64,000 nucleotides of DNA from Paraburkholderia tropica (GCF_914484835.1 NZ_CAJZAR010000002.1:117154-181153), one strand, 5' to 3'; numbered from the stretch's first letter, positions 48,824-57,599 are shown. Translations and numbers: made by a program. Notes: a model not told the origin generated them from the sequence alone.

Positions 48824-49437
48824 GCCTTTCCTGATGCGCTGTATGCGTACGCGGTGAGCACGCGGCCTTCGCCGTCCGGGCCGGGTTCGAGCTGGAACAC
48901 CAGGTCCGGCACGCCGAGCAGGCCGCCCGCGCGTTGCGGCCATTCGACGAGACACACCGCCCCTTGCGCGAAATATTCGCGGAAGCCGGCGTCGGCCCAT
49001 TCGGCCGGGTCGCTGAAACGATACAGATCGAAGTGATAAAGCTGGAGTTCCCCGCTTGCGCTCGCCACCGTGTAGGGTTCGACGAGCGTGTACGTCGGAC
49101 TGCGCACGCGTCCGCTGTGGCCGAGCGCGCGCAGCGAGGCGCGCACGAGCGAAGTCTTGCCCGCGCCGAGGTCGCCGAGAAGCTGAACGTGCAGGCCGAC
49201 GAACGCGTTGACGGCGTGTGCAGGCGCGTTGATCTGTGCGTTGCTGGGTGCGTTAGCCGTATTGTCGGCAGGCGGGCGGGAAACTTGCGTGCTGGCGGCG
49301 CGCACGGCGTCGAGCGCGTGCGCGAAACGGGCGCCGAACGCATCGGTGGCGCTTTCATCCGCGAGCTCGAAACGGCGTTCGAGCAGAACGGGAGCGGCGG
49401 GCAGGCTCGCGTGGTCGTGACCGGACGTGTCGGGCAT
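48805..49437 (-). CDS. tsaE: tRNA threonylcarbamoyladenosine biosynthesis ATPase TsaE
   Basis: TsaE is the ATPase that helps the TsaBCD complex make t6A37 in tRNA. The 210-residue product (family usual length about 155) has the Walker A GDLGAGKTSLVRASLRALG near residue 87 and SPTYTLVEPY, then YHFDLYRFSDPAEW. The extra length is N-terminal and low-complexity. I chose the ATG at 49437 (MPDTSGHDHASLP); upstream start 49488 would overlap the divergent queG. It is coupled to amiC by overlap, a conserved tsaE-amiC order. tcdA, which acts on the same modified base, is 6 kb away. Confidence 0.93.
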   Translation of the reverse strand: MPDTSGHDHASLPAAPVLLERRFELADESATDAFGARFAHALDAVRAASTQVSRPPADNTANAPSNAQINAPAHAVNAFVGLHVQLLGDLGAGKTSLVRASLRALGHSGRVRSPTYTLVEPYTVASASGELQLYHFDLYRFSDPAEWADAGFREYFAQGAVCLVEWPQRAGGLLGVPDLVFQLEPGPDGEGRVLTAYAYSASGKACLERC

Positions 49438-49442
49438 TCTCG

Positions 49443-49455
49443 TAAAATGGCGTGA
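49443..49455 (+). promoter_or_regulatory. Candidate -10 element giving a leaderless queG transcript
   Basis: TAAAAT at 49443-49448 is followed after 6 nt by the queG ATG at 49455, with no Shine-Dalgarno. Only 17 bp separate the queG and tsaE starts, so the promoter must overlap tsaE coding sequence. The -35 is weak. Confidence 0.35.
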
Positions 49456-50822
49456 TGAACCCCTCGCATTCCCCCTCGAACCAGACATTGGCCGCCAAGG
49501 CCGCGCGCGCGCCTGACAAGGCGCAGGAGTCGGCGCAAGCAGCGGCGCAAGAGTCGGCGCAAACTGCGCCGCAGGGCGCCGGCGCGACGCTCGATGCGGC
49601 GGCGCTGGCCGCGCTCGCGACGCGCATCCGCGTATGGGGACGCGAGCTGGGGTTCGGTGCGATCGGTATCAGCGACACCGACCTATCTCATGCCGAGGCG
49701 GGCCTTGCGGCGTGGCTCGAAGCCGGCTGCCACGGCGAGATGGATTATATGGCCAAACATGGGATGAAACGCGCACGGCCCGCCGAGCTCGTTGCCGGTA
49801 CGCGACGTGTCATCACCGCCCGCATGGCCTATTTGCCGGCCGCGACGCTCGATCCGTCGATGGCGGCGAGCGCCGCGAATGCAGCGGAGCACGCGGCAGG
49901 TAAGCCTGCTGAAAGTGCTTCGCAAGGCGCGGAACACCATCAAGCGCCGCACGCCGTCCACGACGACTGGCGTCTGCGCGAACACGCGCGTCTCGCCGAT
50001 CCGCACGCCGCCGTCGTGTCGATCTATGCGCGCGGCCGCGACTATCACAAGGTGATGCGCGCGCGTCTGCAGCAACTCGCCGAGCGCATCGAGGCCGAGA
50101 TCGGCGCATTCGGATTTCGCGTCTTTACCGATTCGGCGCCCGTGCTCGAAGTGGAACTCGCGCAGAAAGCCGGCATCGGCTGGCGCGGCAAGCACACGCT
50201 GCTGCTCCAGCACGACGCGGGCTCGCTGTTTTTTCTCGGCGAAATTTACGTCGATGTGCCGCTGCCCACCGACGCCGACGATCCGGCCAGCGCGGCCCCC
50301 GAAACGCCGGGCGCGCATTGCGGCAGTTGCACGCGCTGCATCGGCGCGTGTCCGACGGGCGCGATCACCGGGCCGTATCGCGTCGATGCGCGCCGCTGCA
50401 TCTCGTACCTGACGATCGAATTGAAGGGCAGCATTCCGCTGGACATGCGGCCGCTGATCGGCAATCGTGTCTACGGTTGCGACGATTGCCAGCTTGTCTG
50501 TCCCTGGAACAAGTTCGCGCAGGCCGCGCCGGTCGCCGATTTCGACGTGCGCCACGGGCTCGACCGCGCGAGTCTCGTCGAGCTGTTTAGCTGGAGCGCC
50601 CAGCAATTCGACGAGCGCATGCAGGGCAGCGCGATCCGGCGCATCGGCTACGAAAGCTGGTCGCGCAATATCGCGGTGGCGATGGGCAATGCGCTGCGTG
50701 CGGACGAAGCGCAAGCAACACGCGCGCGCCGCGAGGCCATCGTCGACGCATTGCGCGCGCGCTTGCAGGACGAATCGGCGATCGTGCGCGAGCATGTGCA
50801 ATGGGCGCTGGAAGCGGCATGA
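49455..50822 (+). CDS. queG: Epoxyqueuosine reductase QueG
   Basis: QueG is the cobalamin-dependent last enzyme of queuosine biosynthesis. The 455-residue product has the family start RVWGRELGFGAIGISDTDLS, GEMDYMAKHGMKRARP, and two [4Fe-4S] ferredoxin motifs, CGSCTRCIGACPTGA near residue 290 and GCDDCQLVCPWNKFA near residue 340. The N-terminal 50 residues and an Ala/His-rich insert at about residues 140-170 lengthen it beyond the usual 350-400. The ATG at 49455 directly follows an in-frame GTG at 49452. Divergent from tsaE. Confidence 0.93.
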   Translation: MNPSHSPSNQTLAAKAARAPDKAQESAQAAAQESAQTAPQGAGATLDAAALAALATRIRVWGRELGFGAIGISDTDLSHAEAGLAAWLEAGCHGEMDYMAKHGMKRARPAELVAGTRRVITARMAYLPAATLDPSMAASAANAAEHAAGKPAESASQGAEHHQAPHAVHDDWRLREHARLADPHAAVVSIYARGRDYHKVMRARLQQLAERIEAEIGAFGFRVFTDSAPVLEVELAQKAGIGWRGKHTLLLQHDAGSLFFLGEIYVDVPLPTDADDPASAAPETPGAHCGSCTRCIGACPTGAITGPYRVDARRCISYLTIELKGSIPLDMRPLIGNRVYGCDDCQLVCPWNKFAQAAPVADFDVRHGLDRASLVELFSWSAQQFDERMQGSAIRRIGYESWSRNIAVAMGNALRADEAQATRARREAIVDALRARLQDESAIVREHVQWALEAA

Positions 50823-50859
50823 TCGCGCCGACGAAGGTGACGATTCAAGGAGAGCGGCG

Positions 50860-51480
50860 ATGACGAAAACATTGGCCGGCGCATCGGCAAGCTATTCGCT
50901 GTGGGACGACGCGGAAGACGCGGCGATGCGCGCCGCAGCTCACGTGCCCGCTGACGTACCCGCGCGCGCGCCGAGCCCGCAGGCTTTGCGCAAGCTCGCG
51001 CCGCGCGTCTACAACGCGGTGATCGACGCGCCGTTCGGTAAGGTCGGCATCGTCACGGCTGCGGACGGCGTGCGCGAAATCCACTATCTGCCGGGTTCGA
51101 CGCCGGGCTTCGCGCCCGATTCCGAACTCGCCGAACGCGCCGCCGCGCAGATCGCGCGCTATCTCGACGACGCGTCCGCGTCCTTCGATCTGCCGCTCGC
51201 ATCGCCCGGCACGGCGTTCCAGCGCCGCGTCTGGGACGGCATCTGCGCGATCGGGGCGGGCAGCGTGCTGACCTACGGCGAACTGGCGCAGCGCATCGGC
51301 AGCATCAGCGCGCGCGCGGTGGGGCAGGCGTGCGGCTCGAACTATTTGCCGATCGTGATCCCGTGCCATCGCGTGGTCGCGGCGGGCGGTATCGGCGGCT
51401 TCAATCACCATGGCGGCGACGGTTTTTTCCGCGACGTCAAACGCTGGCTGCTCGCCCACGAAGGCGTAAGGATCCGATGA
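50860..51480 (+). CDS. ogt: Methylated-DNA-[protein]-cysteine S-methyltransferase
   Basis: This suicidal DNA-repair protein removes O6-alkyl groups from guanine. The 206-residue product has the active-site motif VIPCHRVVAAGG with Cys169, and the helix-turn-helix region LTYGELAQRIGSISARAVGQA. The first 30-40 residues are low-complexity. A good Shine-Dalgarno (AAGGAGA) lies at 50847-50854. It overlaps xerD by 4 bp (ATGA), so the two are translationally coupled. Confidence 0.94.
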   Translation: MTKTLAGASASYSLWDDAEDAAMRAAAHVPADVPARAPSPQALRKLAPRVYNAVIDAPFGKVGIVTAADGVREIHYLPGSTPGFAPDSELAERAAAQIARYLDDASASFDLPLASPGTAFQRRVWDGICAIGAGSVLTYGELAQRIGSISARAVGQACGSNYLPIVIPCHRVVAAGGIGGFNHHGGDGFFRDVKRWLLAHEGVRIR

Positions 51481-52547
51481 CGAACACCCCCGCGCACGAC
51501 GACGCGCACGAACCCGACGCCGATTTCGAGGACGACGAGCAAGACCTCGCCGCGCTCGACGATGCAGACGTCGAGCGCTTCGATGCAATCGACGCCATCG
51601 ACGCCATCGACGCCATCGACGAAAATGCGCCGCTTTCCGCCGCCGCCGCCGAAACGCTCGCCACGAGCCTGCTCGCGATCGACACGTTCTGCGATGCCAT
51701 GTGGCTCGAACACGGTCTCTCGCGCAACACGCTCGACGCTTACCGGCGCGATCTGCGCCTGTTCGCCGAATGGCTCGCGCGCGCGCGTCCGCACGGTCTC
51801 GACGGCGTGCACGAAGACGATATCCACGCCTACAGCGCGCGCCGCAAGGACGACAAATCGACATCGGCGAACCGGCGTCTCTCGGTGTTCCGGCGCTACT
51901 ACGGCTGGGCGCTGCGCGAGCGGCGCCTGAGCGTCGATCCGACCGTGCGCGTGCGCTCGGCGAAACAGCCGCCGCGCTTTCCCACCACGCTGACCGAAGC
52001 CCAGGTCGAAGCGCTGCTGAACGCGCCCGACGTGGCCACGCCGCTCGGCCTGCGCGATCGCACGATGCTCGAACTGATGTACGCGAGCGGGCTGCGCGTG
52101 ACCGAACTCGTCACGCTCAAGACCGTGGAAGTGGGCCTGAACGAAGGCGTCGTGCGCGTGATGGGCAAGGGCTCGAAGGAGCGCCTCGTGCCGTTCGGCG
52201 AAGAGGCGTCGGCGTGGCTCACGCGTTACCTGCGCGAGTCGCGGCCCGCGCTGCTCGGCCCGCGCCCGGCCGACGCGCTGTTCGTGACCGCGCGCGCCGA
52301 AGGCATGACGCGCCAGCAGTTCTGGCACATCATCAAGCGTCACGCGCTGAACGCGGGCGTACACGCGCCGCTGTCGCCGCACACGCTGCGCCACGCGTTC
52401 GCCACGCACCTGCTCAATCACGGCGCCGATCTGCGCGTGGTGCAGATGCTGCTCGGCCACAGCGACATCTCCACCACGCAGATTTACACGCACGTCGCGC
52501 GCGAGCGTCTGCGCCTGCTGCATCAGATGCATCATCCGCGCGGCTGA
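51477..52547 (+). CDS. xerD: Site-specific tyrosine recombinase XerD
   Basis: XerD with XerC resolves chromosome dimers at dif. The 356-residue product keeps the catalytic set: Arg in YASGLRVTELVTL near residue 208, Lys in MGKGSKERLVPFG, HTLRHAFATHLLNHG near residue 302, GHSDISTTQIYTHV with the Tyr nucleophile near residue 337. The core starts at SLLAIDTFCDAMWLEHGLS. The first 55 residues are an acidic extension carrying a four-fold Ala-Ile-Asp repeat, absent from typical 300-residue XerD. xerC is not in the window. Confidence 0.94.
   Translation: MTNTPAHDDAHEPDADFEDDEQDLAALDDADVERFDAIDAIDAIDAIDENAPLSAAAAETLATSLLAIDTFCDAMWLEHGLSRNTLDAYRRDLRLFAEWLARARPHGLDGVHEDDIHAYSARRKDDKSTSANRRLSVFRRYYGWALRERRLSVDPTVRVRSAKQPPRFPTTLTEAQVEALLNAPDVATPLGLRDRTMLELMYASGLRVTELVTLKTVEVGLNEGVVRVMGKGSKERLVPFGEEASAWLTRYLRESRPALLGPRPADALFVTARAEGMTRQQFWHIIKRHALNAGVHAPLSPHTLRHAFATHLLNHGADLRVVQMLLGHSDISTTQIYTHVARERLRLLHQMHHPRG
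51585..51620. repeat. 9-bp tandem repeat in xerD 5' end
   Basis: GCAATCGAC is followed by three copies of GCCATCGAC. They encode four Ala-Ile-Asp units in the acidic N-terminal extension of XerD. Confidence 0.85.
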
Positions 52548-52579
52548 CCGCGAGCGCGCGGACCACCCGCCACGCGCAT

Positions 52580-52593
52580 TACAATGCGCGCCA
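52580..52593 (+). promoter_or_regulatory. Candidate -10 element giving a leaderless ybaK transcript
   Basis: TACAAT at 52580-52585 is followed after 7 nt by the ATG at 52593, with no Shine-Dalgarno. The -35 is not convincing. Confidence 0.3.
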
Positions 52594-53084
52594 TGAGCAA
52601 ATCGAAACACGTCTCCGAAACGCCCGCCACGCAGATGCTGCGCCGCGCGGGCGTCGCGTTCGGCGAGCATCCCTACGAGTATGTCGAGCATGGCGGCACG
52701 GGCGAGTCCGCGCGCCAGCTCGGCGTGGACGAGCACCGCGTCGTCAAGACGCTCGTGATGGAGGACGAGAACGCGAAGCCGCTCATCGTCCTCATGCACG
52801 GCGACCGCAAGGTGTCGACCAAGAATCTCGCGCGGCAGATCGGCGCCAAGCGCGTCGAGCCCTGCAAGCCCGAAGTCGCGAATCGTCACTCGGGCTATCT
52901 GGTGGGCGGCACCTCGCCATTCGGCACCAAAAAGCGCATGCCGGTCTACGTCGAATCGACGATTCTCGATTTCGACGAAATCTGGCTCAACGGCGGCAAA
53001 CGCGGCTATCTGGTGAGTCTCGCGCCGGCCGTGCTGACCTCGCTGCTCGACGCGAAGCCGGTGCAGTGCGCGAGCGTCGAATAA
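52593..53084 (+). CDS. ybaK: Cys-tRNA(Pro) deacylase YbaK
   Basis: YbaK/EbsC clears cysteine mischarged onto tRNA-Pro. The 163-residue product matches family length. The motifs VSETPATQMLRRAGVAFGEHPYEY and GGTSPFGTKKRMPVYVEST (the GxxPFG editing loop) are clear. The ATG at 52593 (MSKSKHVSE) is chosen; an ATG three codons upstream exists. It follows xerD by 45 bp. Confidence 0.93.
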   Translation: MSKSKHVSETPATQMLRRAGVAFGEHPYEYVEHGGTGESARQLGVDEHRVVKTLVMEDENAKPLIVLMHGDRKVSTKNLARQIGAKRVEPCKPEVANRHSGYLVGGTSPFGTKKRMPVYVESTILDFDEIWLNGGKRGYLVSLAPAVLTSLLDAKPVQCASVE

Positions 53085-53284
53085 AGTCCAACGCGAAGGT
53101 CCGCCGCGCCGCGCGCGCGACGGTACGTTCCCTGATTACCCTGGTGCGCCGTCAAGGCGCGCCCGCGCTTCGGTAGAATGGCGCGTTCGCCGACGCGGCG
53201 CATCGCTTGCCGGCATCCCCGGCTGGCCGCGCGCCGCGTCGCGCTTCGTCTCACGCTTCGTTTCAATTACTTCGGGTTTCGTGC

Positions 53285-53911
53285 ATGTACAACCTGTTCG
53301 TCGCCGTTCTGGCTTATCTGATCGGTTCGGTTTCGTTCGCGGTGATCGTGAGCGCCTTCATGGGCCTCGACGATCCGCGCTCCTACGGCTCCGGCAATCC
53401 GGGCGCGACCAATGTGCTGCGTAGCGGCAACAAAAAGGCCGCGATCCTCACGCTGATCGGCGACGCGTTCAAGGGCTGGCTCGCGGTCTGGCTCACGGTG
53501 CGTTTCGGCCCGCGTTTCGGTCTGGACGACACGGCCGTCGCGCTCGCCGCCATTGCCGTGTTCCTCGGCCATCTGTATCCGGTGTTCTTCCGCTTCAAGG
53601 GCGGCAAGGGCGTGGCGACGGCCGCGGGCGTGCTGCTCGCGATCAATCCGCTGCTCGGCGGCCTGACGCTGCTCACCTGGCTGATCGTCGCGTTCTTCAC
53701 GCGGTATTCGTCGCTGGCAGCGCTGGCCGCCGCGCTGTTCGCGCCGATCTTCTACGTCTTCCTGTTCGGCCCGCACGTGATCGCGCTCGCGATTCTCGCG
53801 ATGAGCGCGCTGCTGTTCTGGCGTCACCGCGCCAACATCACGAAGCTGATGAATGGCACCGAAAGCCGTATCGGCGATAAAAAGAAGAAGGCCGCCGCCG
53901 CGAGCGAATAA
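53285..53911 (+). CDS. plsY: Glycerol-3-phosphate acyltransferase PlsY
   Basis: PlsY transfers acyl groups from acyl phosphate to glycerol-3-phosphate, starting phospholipid synthesis in the inner membrane. The 208-residue product has the three cytoplasmic-loop motifs: [37 protein letters not shown], and the later loop near [16 protein letters not shown] Lys/Ala-rich tail ends it. A -10-like TAGAAT lies at 53174-53179, so the leader would be about 100 nt. Confidence 0.96.
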   Translation: MYNLFVAVLAYLIGSVSFAVIVSAFMGLDDPRSYGSGNPGATNVLRSGNKKAAILTLIGDAFKGWLAVWLTVRFGPRFGLDDTAVALAAIAVFLGHLYPVFFRFKGGKGVATAAGVLLAINPLLGGLTLLTWLIVAFFTRYSSLAALAAALFAPIFYVFLFGPHVIALAILAMSALLFWRHRANITKLMNGTESRIGDKKKKAAAASE

Positions 53912-54016
53912 GCCGTTCGCGAAGCGGTATTGGAGTCGTATTGAAGTTGTATTGGGCACGCGCCGCGAGGGAAGCGCGGCGTGCCGCTCGCGCAAGATGT
54001 CGGAGTTGTGAGTCAC

Positions 54017-54093
54017 TGCGCATTTTCCTGTCGTGTCGTCTGATCAGTTACGCGCATTTGTCTGACGTTTGACTGCATTTTATGCGCATTTGC
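54017..54093. promoter_or_regulatory. Phased GCGCATTT repeats upstream of the chemoreceptor gene
   Basis: GCGCATTT occurs at 54018-54025, 54052-54059 and 54084-54091, spacings of 34 and 32 bp, about three helical turns. A related TGCATTTT lies at 54074. The 293-bp gap 53912-54204 contains no gene I can support. The repeats could be activator sites. Confidence 0.4.
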
Positions 54094-54204
54094 ACCATAA
54101 AAGCGCCTTAAGTCGTCTGCCGGCGGGCCGTAAACCCGTATGTCATTTTTCTATTGCCATACGTACTCGCGGTCCGAATCACCTCTTCCCCGGCGATCCC
54201 CCAC

Positions 54205-56022
54205 ATGTTCTCCACCATTCGCGCGCGCATCGTCGCGCTATGCGTTTCCATCGTCGTCGTGGCGCTCGCGGCCAACACCGCACTCGATTACACCGTCGCC
54301 AACTCGCATAACAAGGATTCGATCGACGCCACGCTTGCGGCCGTCGCGGCCAGTCACGCCGAAGGCATCGGCGAATGGGCGGCGACCCACGCGCGCATGA
54401 TCGACTCGCTGCAGGACGCCGTGCTCCAGCCCGATCCGTCGGCGGCGCTCAAGCAGGTCGCGGCGGCGGGCGGCTTCACCAACGTCTATGTGGGCTATGC
54501 CGACAAGACCGCCAAGTTCTCCGATCCGACTGGCATTCCGCCCGACTACGACCCGACCGGCCGTCCCTGGTACAAGCAGGCGGTCGCGGCGGGCAAGGGC
54601 GTGCTGACGCCGCCTTACGTCGACGTGGGCACCGGCAAGCTGGTGGTGGCGTTCGCGGCGCCCGTGATCCGCGACGGCCAGGTGAAGGGCGTGATTTCCG
54701 GCGACGTCGCCATGGACGACGTGGTGTCGAACGTGCAGTCGATCCATCCGACGCCCGCGAGCTTCGGCATGCTGGTGGACAGTTCGGGCCAGATCGTCGC
54801 GCACAACGACGCGAAGCTCACGCTCAAGCCGGCGACCGACCTCGCGCCGGAACTGACGGCCGACACGCTGGCGTCGATGGCTTCGTCCGCTTCGTCTGGC
54901 AAGTCGGCGCGGCCGCTCGCCATCGACGTGGGCGGCGACGCCAAGCTGATGCGCGCACAGCCGATTCCGGGCACCGACTGGCGCCTGATCGTCGCGCTCG
55001 ACCGCAGCGAAGCCACGGCGGGCATGCGCTCGCTGCTCACGGCCTCGCTGATCGCGCTGGTGGTGGTGGGCGTGGTGGCGGCGCTGGTGGTGGGCGCGGT
55101 CACGGCCGTGTCGTTCCAGCGCCTTTCGCGCATTCGCGACGCGATGGACGCGATCAGCGCGGGCGAGGGCGATCTCACGCAGCGCCTGCCCGCCACGGGC
55201 GACGACGAAGTGGCGCAGATCGCGCGCTCGTTCAACGCCTTCATGGACAAATTGCGCGAGGTGATGCGCCATATCCGCGACGCGAGCGAGTCGGTGCGCA
55301 CGGCCAGCGACGAGATCGCGGCGGGCAACGTCGATCTATCGGGCCGCACCGAATCGGCGGCGGCGAGCCTTGAAGAAACGGCCGCGTCGATGGAGGAAAT
55401 CACGGCGACGGTCGGCCAGTCGGCCAACGCGGCGCAGCAGGCGGACGTGACGGCCAACTCGGCGTCGGTGGTGGCGTCGCGCGGCGGCGCGGTGATCAAC
55501 GACGTCGTCGATACGATGGGCGCGATCGAGAAGGCTTCGGTGAAGATCGCCGACATCATCGGCGTGATCGACGGCATCGCATTCCAGACCAACATCCTGG
55601 CGCTCAACGCGGCGGTGGAAGCCGCGCGCGCGGGCGAGCAGGGACGCGGTTTCGCGGTGGTCGCGGGCGAGGTGCGCAGCCTCGCGCAGCGCAGCGCGCA
55701 GGCCGCGCGCGAGATCAAGGCGCTGATCGAATCGACGGTGACGAGCGTGAATTCCGGCTCGCAACTCGTGCGCCGCGCGGGCGAAACGATGGACGAAATC
55801 GTGGCGAACGTCGCGAACGTGACGACCATCATCTCCGAGGTGACGAACGCGGCCGGCGAGCAGACGCGCGGCATTCAGGAAGTGAACCGCGCCGTGAGCC
55901 AGCTCGACGAAATGGTCCAGCAGAACGCGGCGCTGGTCGAGCAGTCGACGGCGGCGGCGTCCGCGTTGCGCAGCCAGGCGGTGCGGCTCGCGGAAGCGGT
56001 GGGGCAGTTCAGGCTCGATTGA
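54205..56022 (+). CDS. Methyl-accepting chemotaxis protein
   Basis: A 605-residue inner-membrane chemoreceptor. A transmembrane segment at residues 8-28 is followed by a periplasmic dCache-like sensor ([25 protein letters not shown], then [20 protein letters not shown]), a second membrane segment near residues 280-300, a HAMP region, and a cytoplasmic signalling hairpin whose tip reads [20 protein letters not shown] near residue 476. The C terminus ([15 protein letters not shown]) lacks a CheR-binding pentapeptide. The ATG at 54205 ([13 protein letters not shown]) is chosen over 54154. The ligand is unknown; dCache domains often bind amino acids. Confidence 0.94.
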   Translation: MFSTIRARIVALCVSIVVVALAANTALDYTVANSHNKDSIDATLAAVAASHAEGIGEWAATHARMIDSLQDAVLQPDPSAALKQVAAAGGFTNVYVGYADKTAKFSDPTGIPPDYDPTGRPWYKQAVAAGKGVLTPPYVDVGTGKLVVAFAAPVIRDGQVKGVISGDVAMDDVVSNVQSIHPTPASFGMLVDSSGQIVAHNDAKLTLKPATDLAPELTADTLASMASSASSGKSARPLAIDVGGDAKLMRAQPIPGTDWRLIVALDRSEATAGMRSLLTASLIALVVVGVVAALVVGAVTAVSFQRLSRIRDAMDAISAGEGDLTQRLPATGDDEVAQIARSFNAFMDKLREVMRHIRDASESVRTASDEIAAGNVDLSGRTESAAASLEETAASMEEITATVGQSANAAQQADVTANSASVVASRGGAVINDVVDTMGAIEKASVKIADIIGVIDGIAFQTNILALNAAVEAARAGEQGRGFAVVAGEVRSLAQRSAQAAREIKALIESTVTSVNSGSQLVRRAGETMDEIVANVANVTTIISEVTNAAGEQTRGIQEVNRAVSQLDEMVQQNAALVEQSTAAASALRSQAVRLAEAVGQFRLD

Positions 56023-56274
56023 CGGTTGTTTGCGGCAGACGCGAAAGCGGCGCTCAGGCGCCGCTTTCTTTTCGTCGGTCTGTGGGCTTGTGCGCGCGCG
56101 TGCTGCCACGTTTCGGCTTTGCCTGGCCATTCGGATGAGGTTTCCGGCGCGGCGCGCGTGGTTATGCTGTGTTGTCGACCGCGCTGCTGCTCAGCGTTGA
56201 TCCAGTGCAAGAGAACGCACGGAATACCGGCGGCGCGGCGCCCCAGAAACCCAACGTTAGGTTAATGTCGAGCC

Positions 56275-56697
56275 ATGCCCACACTGCTTCGCGTATCCGG
56301 CGCCCGCGTCGTGATCTTTTCGAACGATCATCGGCCCGCGCATGTTCATGTCGAGAGTCCGCAAGGCTCGTGTGTGTTCAACCTCAATTGCCCGCTCGGA
56401 CCGCTGGCGCTGCGTGAGCGCTTCGCGCTCGGCGAGCGTGAAGTGGCGCGCCTCGCGCAAGCGATCGAACCCGAAGTCGCGCGCCTGTGCCGGGAATGGC
56501 AACGCATCGAAACGTGGAGAACGCAAACATGGCCAGCAGCAGGGAGCGTAGCAAGCGGGAGCCCGTGGGTAACGGGGCCATCGGCCGCGAGCAGTTCGAC
56601 GCCGCAACGCGGGCGGCACAGGAGAGTCCGGTCGCGGTCGCCGCGCGGTACAGCCGCGCGCATCACAAGCTCGAAGTGTCGTTCGCGAACGGCGTAG
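56275..56697 (+). CDS. DUF4160 domain protein with stop loss
   Basis: The first 80 or so residues (MPTLLRVSGARVVIFSNDHRPAHVHV and so on, ending LCREWQRIE) are a DUF4160 domain, a small family often paired with DUF2442 in possible toxin-antitoxin modules. The domain normally ends shortly after the EW-R-I motif. Here the frame continues 60 residues in Ser/Arg-rich sequence that is simply another frame of the downstream DUF2442 gene, overlapping it by 169 bp. I interpret this as loss of the native stop by a small indel. The tail is unlikely to be functional. Confidence 0.75.
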   Translation: MPTLLRVSGARVVIFSNDHRPAHVHVESPQGSCVFNLNCPLGPLALRERFALGEREVARLAQAIEPEVARLCREWQRIETWRTQTWPAAGSVASGSPWVTGPSAASSSTPQRGRHRRVRSRSPRGTAARITSSKCRSRTA

Positions 56698-57143
56698 ATC
56701 TCGCCGTGCCCATCGCGCTCATTCAGGACCTGCGGATGCTCGAACCTGCGCCCACGCCGGCCCAGCTTGCCGAAGTCGAGATCTGGAGCGGCGGGCAGTC
56801 GATCTACTTTCCGCGTCTGGACGAGTCGGTGTGGGCGCCGGGACTGCTGAGCGGCGTCTACGGCACGAAGCTCTGGATGCGCGATCTGGCGCGCCAGATG
56901 GGCTCGGTCACCTCGCCCGCCAAGGCCGCCGCTGCGCGCGAGAACGGGCGCAAGGGCGGCAGGCCGCGCAAGCTTCCCGTGGTCGCGGGCACAGAAGCGT
57001 TCGCGAGCGAGCCGGCCGGCCGCGCGGCGGCGGGCAAGGCGGCCAAGGCGGCCAAGGCGGCCAAGGCGGCCAAGGCGGCCAAGGCGGCCAAGGCGGCCAC
57101 GGTGGCCACGGTGGCCCGCAAGGCCGCGCGCAAGCGCGCATGA
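56529..57143 (+). CDS. DUF2442 domain protein with Lys-Ala-Ala tail
   Basis: A 204-residue protein from the ATG at 56529 (MASSRERSKREPVGNG), with GGAGAA as Shine-Dalgarno. Residues about 40-125 are a DUF2442 domain (HHKLEVSFANGVDLAVPIAL, EVEIWSGGQSIYFPRLDESV). DUF2442/DUF4160 neighbours are proposed type II modules. After KAAAARENGRKGGRPRK comes a tail of KAA repeats followed by TVATVARKAARKRA. That tail resembles histone-H1-like DNA-binding tails of GC-rich bacteria. The SPAKAAAARENGRKGGRPRK segment is itself AT-hook-like. Confidence 0.82.
   Translation: MASSRERSKREPVGNGAIGREQFDAATRAAQESPVAVAARYSRAHHKLEVSFANGVDLAVPIALIQDLRMLEPAPTPAQLAEVEIWSGGQSIYFPRLDESVWAPGLLSGVYGTKLWMRDLARQMGSVTSPAKAAAARENGRKGGRPRKLPVVAGTEAFASEPAGRAAAGKAAKAAKAAKAAKAAKAAKAATVATVARKAARKRA
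57036..57116. repeat. 9-bp tandem repeat encoding a Lys-Ala-Ala tail
   Basis: Seven identical copies of AAGGCGGCC (57036-57098) are followed by two ACGGTGGCC variants (57099-57116). They code for KAA and TVA units at the C terminus of the DUF2442 protein. Perfect identity of seven units suggests recent expansion. Confidence 0.95.
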
Positions 57144-57201
57144 GCGTGATGGGCACGATGAACGTCGTGCGTGTCCCACTTCGGCTCGCGCCGTTTTCGC
57201 C

Positions 57202-57237
57202 TTGACATGCAACCGTGAGGTTGCATACTAAAACCCA
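57202..57237 (+). promoter_or_regulatory. Promoter and embedded operator of the arsR-type operon; leaderless start
   Basis: TTGACA (57202-57207), an exact 17-bp spacer and ATACTA (57225-57230) form a near-consensus sigma-70 promoter. A perfect 8-bp-arm palindrome, ATGCAACC-gtga-GGTTGCAT (57207-57226), fills the spacer. The start codon at 57237 is 6 nt after the -10, so transcription should begin at the ATG; there is no Shine-Dalgarno. A repressor bound here would block RNA polymerase directly. Confidence 0.85.
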
Positions 57238-57599
57238 TGAACGACGACGCCGTATTTCGCGCGCTCGCAGATGCGAGCCGCCGGCAGTTGCTGGACCGGC
57301 TGCACGAGAAGAACGGCCAGACGCTCACGCAGCTATGCGAGGGGCTGGCGATGTCGCGCCAGGCGGTCACCAAGCATCTCGGCGTGCTCGAGGCGGCGAA
57401 TCTCGTCGTCGCCCGGCGCGAAGGGCGCGAGAAGCGCCATTTCATCAATCCGGTGCCGATCGGCGACATGGCCGCGCGCTGGATCGGCAAGTTCGAGCGC
57501 ACGCGGGTAGACGCGCTCGTCGAGCTCAAACGTTCGCTGGAGGAACGCGCGCCGCACAGCGCGCAGGAATCGAAGTCAGGAGGCAGTCATGAGCCATGA
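57237..57599 (+). CDS. ArsR-family transcriptional regulator
   Basis: A 120-residue winged-helix repressor (MNDDAVFRALADASRRQLLDR, then TQLCEGLAMSRQAVTKHLGVLEAANLV). It lacks the Cys-rich metal site of ArsR/SmtB and belongs to the subgroup paired with SRPBCC/AHSA1 proteins. It overlaps the SRPBCC gene by 11 bp. A strong promoter with an embedded palindrome lies immediately upstream, indicating autoregulation. The inducer is unknown. Confidence 0.92.
   Translation: MNDDAVFRALADASRRQLLDRLHEKNGQTLTQLCEGLAMSRQAVTKHLGVLEAANLVVARREGREKRHFINPVPIGDMAARWIGKFERTRVDALVELKRSLEERAPHSAQESKSGGSHEP

Noticed and set aside
54101..54204. A sigma-28 flagellar promoter before the chemoreceptor
   Set aside because: TAAA and GCCG are present in order, but the spacing is 21 instead of 19 and neither box is complete.
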